Shown here: positions 48,701 to 61,020 of the stretch, one piece after another | Layout of the letters: every line of letters starts with the position of its first letter | Numbering within the stretch: the stretch's first letter is position 1 | Source of the DNA: Seriola aureovittata | Lineage: Eukaryota > Chordata > Actinopteri > Carangiformes > Carangidae | Assembly (NCBI RefSeq): GCF_021018895.1 | Contig: NC_079372.1 | Coordinates: 16,458,318 to 16,522,317 of the forward strand | Direction: 5' to 3' | DNA: 64,000 bases | Program-made: the position numbers and the translations under genes | The notes under the pieces: model-generated | What the model was told of the DNA's origin: nothing | Seen by the model: only the letters and a program-made list of their open reading frames with translations | The model's database searches: none

Positions 48701-50287
48701 TAGAGAGCCTCTGTGAATGGCATACACTATAGAAGAGACATTCCATGCATGTGTGGTCTATTTCAAAACACAACCTCAGTCACTAATTAAACCTGTGGGT
48801 AAATTATGACTGCTGAGGGGGTACATGTCTAGACAACGTGTTGAATGTCTGGATGTTATTTCTGTCATTCACTATAGGTAACTCCAGTGCATACCTGTGT
48901 GAGGATACATTATCAGGGGAGCTAAAAAAAAAAGAAAAGAAGAGCCGAAATGGATTTGCCGCTTAACAAAAAAAACATATTTGGAGTCAAAAATCTAATT
49001 AAAATGAAATAATAGATGTCATAACCTGTTTGTTGTTGGTTTTTTAATGACATCATATTTGAAATGATTTCATGCTGTATGACTCCTTTGAAATAGTTTT
49101 CATCCAGGTAATTTCTTTTTTCTTTGAAGAAAATAATGTGAAATTAGAAAAAAACAGTTGGTTTTGTTCAGTATTCATTCATTCAATAACTATTTTACAT
49201 ATTTCCCTGTGTAGTTGCAAAAATAAAAGCACACAGCAAAAATGAGATGAAGAAACTATGGCGGAGGAGCAGGGACACAGAGGTTTCGAGAATAACAGTG
49301 AAAGTCGTAATTTTTCATAAATAAATGAATAAAAAGTATGAGAATAAAGACTAGGAGAAGCTGTTATAGCCCTTATACTACTTTGTCGGAAACACATTAT
49401 TGTAGGGGATATTTATTTTTGCACAGCACCAGGAACTTGAAGCGCAATAATGTAAATGTGTAACTGAGATGAAAAAATAAGACCTTTCTAAACCTGTGAA
49501 ATAGTAATGTTACAGTGGATTACAAATCAGGTTGAACCACAGCTACATTTCATCGTGTGTTGTTTTTCATAAGATTTCTGTGTATGTATTTAATGGCTGC
49601 CTGTTTGACCAGTGAGTGAACCCATTGTGCAATGTCATACCTGTAAAGTGAGTTCAGGTGAAACCCATTTACAGCTCTCAGTCAGTTCCTGTATATTTGA
49701 GGGGGCTGGTTGGGGGGTGGGGTGGGGTGTACACTGGTGTTATTTTCAGTTTTGGTAAAAGACAAATACAGACAGGTTTATACTTTTTCTACTTATCCTA
49801 AAACATGTTTTCTAAGAAATGCATTCTTTAATTTACCATATCATGATACACCATATTCCTTAATGCCATTCTCTTTCATGCACAGTCTTGTATCTGTATT
49901 ACATCCTTGAGTTTCAGTTTTGCAGCACACTGCCCTGTGTTTAATGTTTGGTCAGGGTGTGTTTGATCTTTATCTACAGTCCATAGGTGTACCTACTCAC
50001 CCATTTTTGTGCAGTTCTGCAAGTGCACACTATACATGTGCACAGCTGCCTGTAGCTTGTGTAAATGTGTGTCTGTTATCCCTCTTTACATTTGCTATAC
50101 AGTTCAATAATGCAGTGGAATAACATCAGAGGCTGAATGTGTTGGATATACTGTATTTGGGATATCAGTACACTTGCCAGCCAGGCATTGTTAATGCTTC
50201 ACAGGAATTCAGAAAATCTGCCTCTGTTAAATCTTTTACTTGAACTGGAGCCAAGACATTTGTACACACACACACACACACACATAG

Positions 50288-50332
<45 letters not shown>

Positions 50333-53300
50333 TGTGTGTCTGTGTGTGTGTGTGCGCCAGTGCGCGAAGAAGGACTGGAAGAGCTGTAGTCTTTTGTAGT
50401 CTCAGGTAACTGAGAAAATCTTTTCACCTCTATTACAGTGACAGTTACATAGTATAGTGTGCAGCAAAGTAGAGCATAATAGTATGTAAAAAAAAAAAAA
50501 AGATTGTAGTTTTGTATATGATGATAAAGATCCATTTGATTCCATTAAATGGTACAGATAATATATCTCTATATATAAATCCAAAGGAGAGTTAATTGGT
50601 CGTTTATTAAATAGCAGAGAACATTGACTCCCTGACATTTATCCAGATCTTTATTAAAAGGTTCAGAAGCATGTGACTCATTGGTAGGCGGGGAACCAGA
50701 GAACAGAGCGGGGGGCGCTGGAGGGGCAGGCCAGACCCCCGGAGGTGCCAAGAAAGAAGGGAGGTTAGAATGGGCACTTGACTGGGTAATTGAGTCATTT
50801 GATGTACCACAACCTTTGAGAGGTTCCTGATGACTGAGAAGTTTTCCTTTACTGATTAGGGCTTTTTGCAGGGAGGTGGGTTCTGGATCTGAGTCTGTTG
50901 AGTATATTGGTATATTTGGCAAAATCACTCTTTTAAGTTTTGAGACCTGGATTCAAACACAGGACTCAGACACGCTGGATTGAACAGCTCAGAAGCAGGT
51001 TTATTGAGACGAAGGTTTGGTGAGGGTTTGGCCTGGGGGTCAGGGGCTGGCGATGGAGCTAGACACGTGGTTCTGGGGATTGTACTCAGGGTTAGCATTG
51101 GAGCAGGGCAGGCTGAGCAGGGAATTTCTGCAGCGGACTGGAGGAACAACTGGGGAGCTTTGGCGAGGCGAGCACACTCTGAAACCACGGGGAGGCTCGA
51201 CATAGGCATAGGCAAAAGATGAGGTTAACTTGGAGAGCGAGGAAACAAGTTTTCCGATCTTTATACCGCAGGTGGTGAGTAGTAGATTGGCCTCAGCTGT
51301 GCAGGTGAGTCGAAGGAACAGGATACAGCGCCCAGCAGATACACAGACAGGAACAAAGACAAACTGGGAACAAACGTGACACAAAAGAAACAGTGAAAAC
51401 AATAGGAAAGAGGGAGGCAGACCTCAACGTAACAGCTATTAGACTCAGCCTTCGAGCAGGTCAATGACTGAAAACCTGTGTATCTAATTAGAGTGTGTAG
51501 ATTCTCGTGTGTTTGTTGTTGTACGACATCAATATCCTTTGTAAAATTGCAAATGAAAAAATCCATGTGCCTTTTCAGAAGGGCTGTTAGATGCTAACGA
51601 TTCAAGTGTGGCTACAGACTGAGCACCAGCGCATGATGAGCTCTCTCATCAACCGCTTGATAATTTCCTCCATGATGAAACAACAGCAGTTGTATTTTCC
51701 TGTTAAACCACTGTATAACAGGAACATAAATGAGTGTTTGAGAGCCACTCATCCCCTTCGCCGTTAGTGAGTCGTCTGTCCGATGCAGAGATGCACCTTT
51801 TTCTCAGAGGATGTTTTTGATTGTATCCCAAACCGTCCACTTCTTCTTTCCCATCTTGCCTCAACATGTTGCTGCTCTGTTTTGTGTAGATCAGTGGGAT
51901 AAAAGGCCCACATGAAATCTCTCTCAACATCTCTCACCCCCATCACTCTTATGTGTACTGCTGATTAAGGAGCCTCATGTTTTTTTTTTTCGGGCAGACA
52001 CATAAGTTGTTTTTTTGTCAGATTCTCACACGTTGCATTTCTCTCCGTGTGGCTTCATGTTCGTTCCGATGCTGTGTATCACAGGCGCTGGTGGTTGGTT
52101 TGAGATGCCAATAAATGTTTAAACCTTGATGTAAATATCCTGACTGATCTGTTTTCTGTCCATCTTTCAGTTTTTCCTTCACCATCATTTATTTCATTGT
52201 CTTTCTCTGCTCTGCTCACGGCTTGCTGTCTCTCTGTCCCATATCCCTTATGAGGCCTGTTATTCAGAGTCAGTGATGCGGAAAGAGTGTTTACGAGGGT
52301 GAGAGAGAGAGTTTGAGGGAACAGGACCAGAAAATTTTTAGAGAGTTATGGTTAGTGTGTTTCTTATACACTCCAGTCTATTAAGGCGATTACTTTCTGG
52401 GTTGTCAGACAGTTTCTAAAACAGTCTTTTCCCCTTTTCGCTTCATCTTATAATGTTGAGAGTTTGTCTGCTGTGCTGTGTAAAACCACTGGTTAACACC
52501 AAGTTACATGCACCAAAATTTATATCCTGCTATTTATATCCTACCTAATTAATATTCTCACCCTCCTATTAACATCCTACAGGCAATATATATTAGAAAC
52601 TGTATATTTCCACATAAATGATGATTTGAAAGAGAATCATATAGCAAAACACACACCACACGTCCAGAACATGTGGATGAGAGAAGCCTTATCACATCAG
52701 GATTTCACATCTTGGTAAATACGCGAATCAAGTGATCCAAACTAAACAGCTTATTAGCATGATATGTTGGGATCATAATGATTAGAGTCATTTTTCTCTT
52801 CCAGCTCTCAGTGTGATTGGACAGGAGCTCCCATCAGGCCCCCACGGCTGTACAGACGGAAGCTGTTACCCTGCGACAGGAAACCTTCTGATTGGACGGG
52901 CTGTTAATTTAACTGCCACCTCCACATGCGGCCTGAGCGGACCAGAGCACTACTGCATCGTCAGCCATCTGCAGGTTAGCACTCACTTGAAAACATATTA
53001 ACGGTGACATAAAGAGAAACATGTCCGTTTAAATGGGAACAACTGCTAACCATTTCCCTCTTGGACTCCACTCATCCACTCCTGTATTGTATAATGTGTA
53101 ATAAATATTTTTTTGTACCCTCAGCTTCTCTCTCACTCCTGCCTGTTCCATCCCTCAGCATGCCGCCCCCCCCCCCCCCCCCCGCGCAACAATACGCTGC
53201 CCCCTGCAGTGAATGCAGAAGAAAAATAGGACATTTTGTTTGTTCTCTTTCATTACATCCATCAATCCTCGTCCTTCTGCCTCCACCTTTCCATCTTCAT

Positions 53301-56300
53301 TTGCTCATATGTCTGTTTGTGTGTAGCCAGGTTTCCATGAGCAAACGCCCACCAACCTTACACAACCTTTCAATATCAGGCCCCAGGTGCAGACACACCT
53401 TCGTCACACACACACACACACTCTTCTTCCATCTCACTTGTTTCTCCCTCTAATTCTCTGTCACCGTCTTGACCTCGCTGTTTTATAGTAGTGTTGACTC
53501 CTCACTTTGTGACAAACGTAAAGGATGTTTGAAGATCACTGGCTTCCTTCCTTCACAGCTGGAGATGCACCACAGCACAAAAGTTTCAAAATTTAAATAG
53601 ACACTTGACAATGATTTTCTGTGTGTGTTCCTCTTAGTAAGGCAAGTGTCAGAAAGAAAAGTTTTGAAGATTAAAAACACAGCTACAATCAGCTGCACCC
53701 CCTCACACAATCGTTAGTTGTGACCATTTAAAACCTTCCACTATTGACTTCCAACCTGACCTGAGGTTGGGGTTCGAATACAAATCTTGCTTTATTATTT
53801 GATTAATTTGAGAACATGTTTATGATATGTTATGTGTATGAACCAGTCTAGATGATTTCTAACAACGTTCAGTGTAGGCCCCTCCCACCTCCAGTGTTAA
53901 TCTGACTTCAGATATTTTTATGAAAATAATATATTGAAAATATTGTATGAAATGAACAGACACAGATTAGTTTTATGTGATGCAGCACCAAATGATGTTA
54001 CAGTCAGTCTGCAGCTCTTGTTCCTCTGCTCCTACCTGACATGACTCCTGACATGTTGCGTCCATACACTACATATATTTCCGTGCACCTACATGTATGT
54101 GCCTGCACTTCCATTGCCTCAGGGCAGGAATATGCAACACTGTCAACCTTCAGGTGAACATGATTGACACCCTCTGATTGGTGAGAGGCCCTCCACTACT
54201 GAAAGGGAGGGGCAGGGTATGGTGACGACCTGTCGTACCATAAACCCAGGCAAGGACCATTGCTGGTCTGTCAGAAGTTACTCTGGAGGCCCACACCAAA
54301 CATTTGTCTCTCGGCTTTTAAATGTCAAGAAGTTCATCAATCATTTGTGTTAGACATAGGCTTTTCCTAGGTTGTGTTTTTGTTCCTCGTGAGATCGGAT
54401 TGCATTGCTTTCATGCACAGTTTTTTACCTCTTTGTGTCTCAGAAGAAGCAGCGAGAACCCAGTGTTGAAGACCTTTAAAGTGGGGCCCTCGTTTGGTCC
54501 TTAGACCAACCTGGTAGTTTGGAGCTAAAACTTGAATGGCAGTTATATGTCAAAAGAAAGGTGAGAACGTGGAAAGTCAAAGACAAAAAGGATGAAAGCA
54601 AAAGGGAGAAATGAGATATGAACAGCGAGAAAACATCAGTATTTAGAGTTGGAACTGAGGTGGAAACTGAACGAGGAAGGTGGGTTGTACTGTTTTTTTT
54701 TTTTGTAAAGCCACCATCGTAGTGTGACAAAGAAGTCTTACTTACATCAGTTTATTGTTGGAGCAGAAAGCCGTGTAGCTGAGCTGACCAGCCTTGACTA
54801 ATGGGAGATAAATAAGAGCTCAGAGGAGGGGAGGGAGGGTGCTAAAGCCACAAAAGTTTACACCAAGCATCAACTGAAGCTTTACGGTGTCCTGGAAAGA
54901 GACATGAATAGGAATCAAACTTATTTTATTCATATGGACAAAAACCAGGGAGTTAAACTATCTGAACAAAAGTGAAAAGTGTATAAGTTAAGTAATTTGA
55001 TGTTTTTCCCTCTCTTAAATAATGCCTGAAATCAAGCTTGATTCCTGTAAACACAATGAAGCTGCTGTAGATACTCAGGGCTCTTACAGCAATTCTCTCT
55101 AATAACGTCACAGGGTGTTGGGATGGAGGGGCTACTGTGCAGAAAGAAATGCCCTTTCGAGCAGCGAGGGCTCCTAGAGGAGGGTGGAGAGATGTATGCT
55201 GGGATTGGGGAGGGGGGTGAGTGAAGAAGGCAAGCATGCATGTAAAAAAAACACACACCCACTTACATGTATAGATGTAAAAGTGGGCGTGTGTGCGCGC
55301 ATGTGGTCACGCACATTCACATACATCCACCACGTCCAGCACGCTTTGGGCATTTCTTTTCAGTTCTCAGCCGAGTCTCTTTAACAGCCATGTTGTTGTT
55401 AGCGGCTTAATCACCCCTGACAACAACCTAATTAAGAAACGCTGCTCTGGAATCCACAGTTTTTCTGTGCCAGCTCACCCTCATCTCCCTCTTTCTCCCT
55501 CCCTGCTCCCCTCTTTGTGGCCCCCCTCTCAAATACACCCCCGTTTTTACACTCTCAGCATCTCCCTCGCTCCCTGTCGACCCCTGTCTTTGTCCTTGAC
55601 CCCGGCTGGGCTGTTTGAGACCCCTCTCCACTGCATACAAACTTATCTCACCTGTGTCTTTCTGCTCCTCTCTCCAACCGCCTTCTCTAACTTTTCTAGT
55701 GCACGTCTTTCATCCAAGCTCTCGCTCTTGGCCTCGGTCCCCACATTGTTGTCTCTTTCCCATGCTCTTTGCCTTTACACTCCTCCACCTCTTCCTCTGC
55801 CCTCTGCCTGGTCAGTGTCAGCTTTTCTTTTGCAAGTTTCTTTTCTGGTTTACAAATTACTGTCGCTGTCTCAGATCCAGTTTAAGATTGTAGCAGCAAA
55901 TATCAGATGGATTGACATGAAAGTTTGCTCAGACATTCATGGTCCCCAGAGGATAAATCCTACTGGCTCCCACTGACTTTGCTCTATCGCCACCATTTTT
56001 CCAATATTTGCTTTAAGACCAAATACCTGCAAAACGAATGACATAGCCGTCAATTTCAACCTTGTTTTAGTCCTAATTAGTAAATGTTAGCATTCTAGCA
56101 CACTAAGATGGTGATCATAGTAAACATTGTACCTCCTAAACAGCATGTGACATTGTCACTGTGAGCATGTTAGCATGGTTGACATTAGCATTTAGCTCAA
56201 AGCAGTGCTGGTCGCAAGAATGAACGTATTTTGCACACTTCGCTGCGTGCATGCTCTTAGCAGGTCAACAGCTCTGTGCACATTTTTTCTATAATATTTT

Positions 56301-59300
56301 GGTCTTTATCTGGCGATGGCACGCTCATAAAAACATACATGAATCCCTATATTCATGTTCTGCTCCTCTTATCACTTTTGTTTTACGTTTTTCAATCAGC
56401 TGACGTGATCATGTAGACAGACCAGACAGATTAAAGATTTATGGGTGATACTTATCAGCTCTGTAATTCACAACAGGTAGTCTATACTGAAGGCCTTAGG
56501 CGGGAGGTGTCTGCTCCATTGTCTCAAACAGGAGTGATGTTGTGATAACACATGCCAGGACTGTTGCAAAATTGCCACAGAAACATCCGCACTTCATCAA
56601 ACGTCATCAAATTAATTATTCTAGTTTCTACTGTAAATCCAGAGGCATGTTTGAGTGTAGCTCCACACTTTTAATTACAGTTCAGATTGACTCGTCGCTG
56701 CGTTTACCAACACGATCTGATACAGATGGTTCTGGTTAAATTTTGTAGTGCTGCTCCCAATCATATTTTATTTGTCAATCACTGCCAGGATGTTCATGTA
56801 GCAGTGTGAAGATCAATCAATGTAACTTAGTGAAACTGTAAAATAGTTTCAGAAATAAAGAAATACAACATTCAAAATGGTAAGATTGCATTTTAAATTC
56901 TACTTTCATTGCATATATGGCACTACAGTAGTTTTTAACAGCAGATCATTTTAACGGTTGAAATAACAATTAAAATGGCAACATGCAAACAATGAATTCA
57001 ACTTGAAAAACAGTTATTAAGGTCAACGTCATCTTTATTATCCCCAAGGAGCAATTTGTTGCGCAGCCAACAGTAAATCAATACAATAAATACAGTAACA
57101 AAACACTCAATTTATACAAGAAACAAGGGGTTCTTGGCAGTGTATTTGAGCTGCTGTATTCATATCTGATATATATAACAAGAACTTCCCTCTGAGGAAA
57201 ACTAGATTCACAAACTGTCAGTGCATCATGACGCTTTCTTTCCTCTTAGCTTCCTTTTTTTTTTTAATCTTTTGACCCAGCCGAGACACAATCCAGTCCC
57301 TATGGCTTGAGCCCCAATCACAGTGGTATTGGCACACAGCAGCACATAACCCACATTAATTCAGCTTGACGGATGAAAGCCCCGCTCTGAGGAAACGGCT
57401 CCGTCACAGCAGCTTTACTGACATGACAATATGTACAAGACACAACCTGTGGAGACACAACAAAATTGAGCAGGATCTTATTGATTGATCATCTTCACGA
57501 CAAACACTGAATTTTAATTATTTCCTATGTTGTGCAACATCCACAGGTGGCGTGATACATGGTTTGATTCATTAGTCCTTTCTTGGTACAAATATGAAAG
57601 AAAATGCTGCTAATTATTTTAATATTTGAACTTGACCTCAATCGCAAGTCACTATTTTAAATGATTCCTTCATCGTCATGTCTAAAAACAAATGTGTTTT
57701 TCTTCCTCCACAGGAGTCAGACAAGTGTTTTGAATGTAACTCCCAGCATCGCTACGACCCGCACCGCCACAGAAACAGCCATCGCATTGAAAACGTCATC
57801 TACCTCATGGACAGGAACGAAGACAACACCTGGTGGCAGTCTGTCAACGGTATTTACCTGTTTCTATAACTGCACACAACAACATGATGATGGGTTCTGG
57901 GGCTGGACGGGGCTGGGAGGATGGGGGTGGTGTCCATCCATTATATTATTTTATACTATTATATTATCACAATAATATGATTATATTGTCATATTTTAGT
58001 TGTAAGTTATAATCACTAATACATTGACAGGATGTCACATAAATGATATAAAGCTTTATTCTTTATTATTATTAAATTGTTCTATTATTACATTCTTTCT
58101 ACAATTAAGATTACAGAATTTATTATCACTATACAGTCCCATCCAAACACACACACAGACACACACACACACGCACACACACACACACGCACACACACAC
58201 ACACACGTTACAGACTCATCCCATACACATCATATTCTTGCCATTTTTACATAATACATCTCTATAACTGTTAGTTTTTTATCTTCTTGTTACATTATCT
58301 CACCAATAAAGGGAATAAAAAACATGTAAAATTAAAAAAGAGCTAAATCTATGACCCCACGGGACAAATACTGTAAGACTGACGTTTTCCTAAGGAGAGA
58401 CTAAAATACAAAGAAAGGGGGGAAAAGTCTCCTAGAATCACTCAAGCAGACAGTGACTTCAGGACTTGAAGCTATGACACTGGCTGACAGCTGTTTCCTC
58501 CACAGGACAGGAGAATGTGAGCATCAGACTGAACCTGGAGGCCGAATTCCACTTCACTCACCTCATCATGAAGTTTAAGGTATGCACACTTTTCTTTTTT
58601 TTTTCCTGCATGTGTATGTGGGCGTCAGTGTGCAACATTTGAAATATGGCATGTGCTTAAGCATGTCAGGGTATTCGTCCCGGTGTGTGTTTGTTGTGTA
58701 CACTCAGATATTCTGCATTCCATCAGGCCTGAATCCGTCACCCTGCTGTTAGTAACGCAAACATTAAACATAAGATAAGTCTGACATGGTGCTGTCGTCT
58801 TATCTCAAACGTGACTGTATTTTCTCATATAGCCCACAGCTTAGTCACTGATGTGACCTGTGTTCATTTCTCTCTCTCCCTTCACCTCCTCAGACTTTCC
58901 GACCTGCAGCTATGATCATCGAGCGTTCGGCCGATTTCGGCCGCACATGGCGCCCCTACCGCTACTTCGCCTCAAACTGCACCAGAACCTTCCCCGGCAT
59001 CCCCGCCAACGGCCTGCACCACATCAACGACATCATCTGCGAAGAGCGCTACTCCGACATCGAACCCTCCACCAACGGAGAGGTGAGAAGTTGAAAATGC
59101 ACAGGTAGTAGAAACAGTAGAGACATGCTGAAGGGTAAGGCGTGACACTTTCCAGTCTCCTACCCTGGCTGTTGCATGAGTTTGAGAAAATTTAAAGTAA
59201 AATGTAATTTATTATGAACATAAAGAACAGACTTTGGCGCTTAGACCCTGGCAGGAAGTGGAGTGCCATGGGGAACGGTCCATGGGAGTAAGGTGCTTCC

Positions 59301-60970
59301 TGTTAGAGGAAACTTGCTGGTGGTGATGAGGAATGGAATATCTTCCTGAGAGGGAAACTTCTGATGGGAGGGTTTGATTGGAGATAGTCAGGCATTCACA
59401 GGTGAGGGTGGTGGTGAGGGGTTGGATCTCAAATCTCCACAGTGCTGAAACGAGAGAGAGAGGGGGAACACTTTTTAAAGATGAGACTGAGCCAGTGAAG
59501 CTTAGAGATGGCGGGAAACGTGCTTGTGACTTAGAAGGCATGCCCAAGGAGATAGTCTTTCCTAAATGATCTTTTGCTAAGCTTCATGAGATACAATATC
59601 TTCAAAATATGTAGTTTAATTGTGGATTTTGGTCTTTTCGCCAGATTTGTGGACAAGAAATGAAATAGAGAAATTTAGATAAAGATTAGACAAAGGGAAA
59701 CGTAACGAGGGAATGTGACTTTGACTCGATTGACTTTTGTTATAAATTACATTTAATTATTTTATTATTTTATTATTTTATTACTCTTATGATTTCAGTG
59801 CTGGTTGATTTTTGGTGACACCCATGTTAACTGATGCTACACGTGTCTGAATTCTGGGGGCGGCATACACGTGTTGAGGAGGACACCTGGTGTGACTCCA
59901 AACAAATAAATAATAGTAAAAAATTAAGTCAATAATCAGCGTTTTCCCATCGCGCCATGAGCAACAGTGATCTGACCAGGACACAGTAGATGAGTTGGTT
60001 GGTTGCGTGCAGCTCTTCATCTCACTCTTCATTTCAGCTGCTCGTTCTTGTTCCATTACTGCTACTTTTTCTTTAATGTCAGAATCTGATAAGATCTTTC
60101 TACACCTCCTGTGTTCAAGGTCATTTATAAAGTTTTGGATCCTGCCATTCATGTGAAAGACCCCTACAGCCTGGACATTCAAGGTCAGTGAAGACTTTTA
60201 ACTCTGAACATGGACCACTAACAGCAGCTCATTAGCAGCACAACACAGTGAGCTGCTGTGACAAAAACTTGATATATTCTTTCCATGAACAAAGACTACG
60301 TGTGCTTCAGAAGTTTTTTATAGTAAATTTCAGACACTGACGGATAAAAACTCACGTTTGCAAATGTGCAAATAGAATAGTTTTCACGAAATGGCATAAT
60401 ACACGGATCAGATTAGATTAATCTCTCTTTCTTCTTTACAGAACTTTTACGTATCACCAACCTGCGTATCAACTTCACCAAGCTCAACACTCTGGGAGAC
60501 GATCTGCTGGACCGGCGCTTCGACGTCTTGCAGAAATATTACTACGCCATCTATGAGCTGGTGGTCAGGGGGAGCTGCTTCTGTTATGGTCACGCCTCAG
60601 AGTGCGCCCCGGTGCCAGGGGTCGACGCCCGGGAGAACGGCATGGTGAGTTCAGCGGACCGTACCACCAGAACAATCCTTCATATAATGCTGTGGGACGA
60701 AACAGAAACTCATCCTGTCGCGTAAAAGGCAGAAACAGCAGAATAGAAAATTGCTTGTCAACTTTGTTCAATACTGATTAACGTGCCGTTATTGACAATG
60801 CATACATTAACCCTTTTGCTGCATTCTGATTGGCCAGATCCACGGTCGGTGTGTATGCAAACATAATACAGAGGGCCTGAACTGTGAGCGCTGCAGAGAT
60901 TTCCACAATGACCTGCCATGGAGACCAGCGGAGGCAGATAATCCACACACTTGCAGAGGTGGAGTGCACA

Positions 60971-61020
<50 letters not shown>

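Larger units (their letters stand above)
43645..52804 (+). other. Intron 1 (after the signal-peptide exon) of the laminin beta gene
   Basis: A 9.2-kb intron. It holds an inverted-repeat element (47861-48215), a Ty3/gypsy remnant (50560-51381) and microsatellites at 44190-44236, 46422-46463, 48668-48707 and 50262-50353. No nested gene was found; frames at 45152-45537 lack any recognisable domain. Confidence 0.6.
52975..57713 (+). other. Intron 2 of the laminin beta gene
   Basis: A 4.7-kb intron. It holds a C tract (53166-53183), a CT-rich stretch at 55480-55830, a dispersed repeat copy at 55885-56216 and a LINE-type tail near 57028-57068. The 227-codon frame at 55293-55976 is mostly pyrimidine-rich low complexity running into the repeat and is not treated as a gene. 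Confidence 0.6.
52805..60644 (+). other. Laminin N-terminal (LN) domain exons of the beta chain
   Basis: Six exons (52805-52974 to 60442-60644) encode about residues 19-297. Conserved landmarks are GSCYPATG, the CGL...YCIVSHLQ cysteines, [20 protein letters not shown] across one intron, [19 protein letters not shown] and [20 protein letters not shown]. The last exon also holds the first LE cysteines. The intron before it (43645-52804, 9.2 kb) separates the signal peptide from the rest. Confidence 0.85.

Noticed and set aside
55293..55976. 227-codon open frame on the plus strand
   Set aside because: It is mostly a CT-rich low-complexity tract (Ser/Pro/Leu-rich in translation) that runs into a dispersed repeat, inside a laminin intron.
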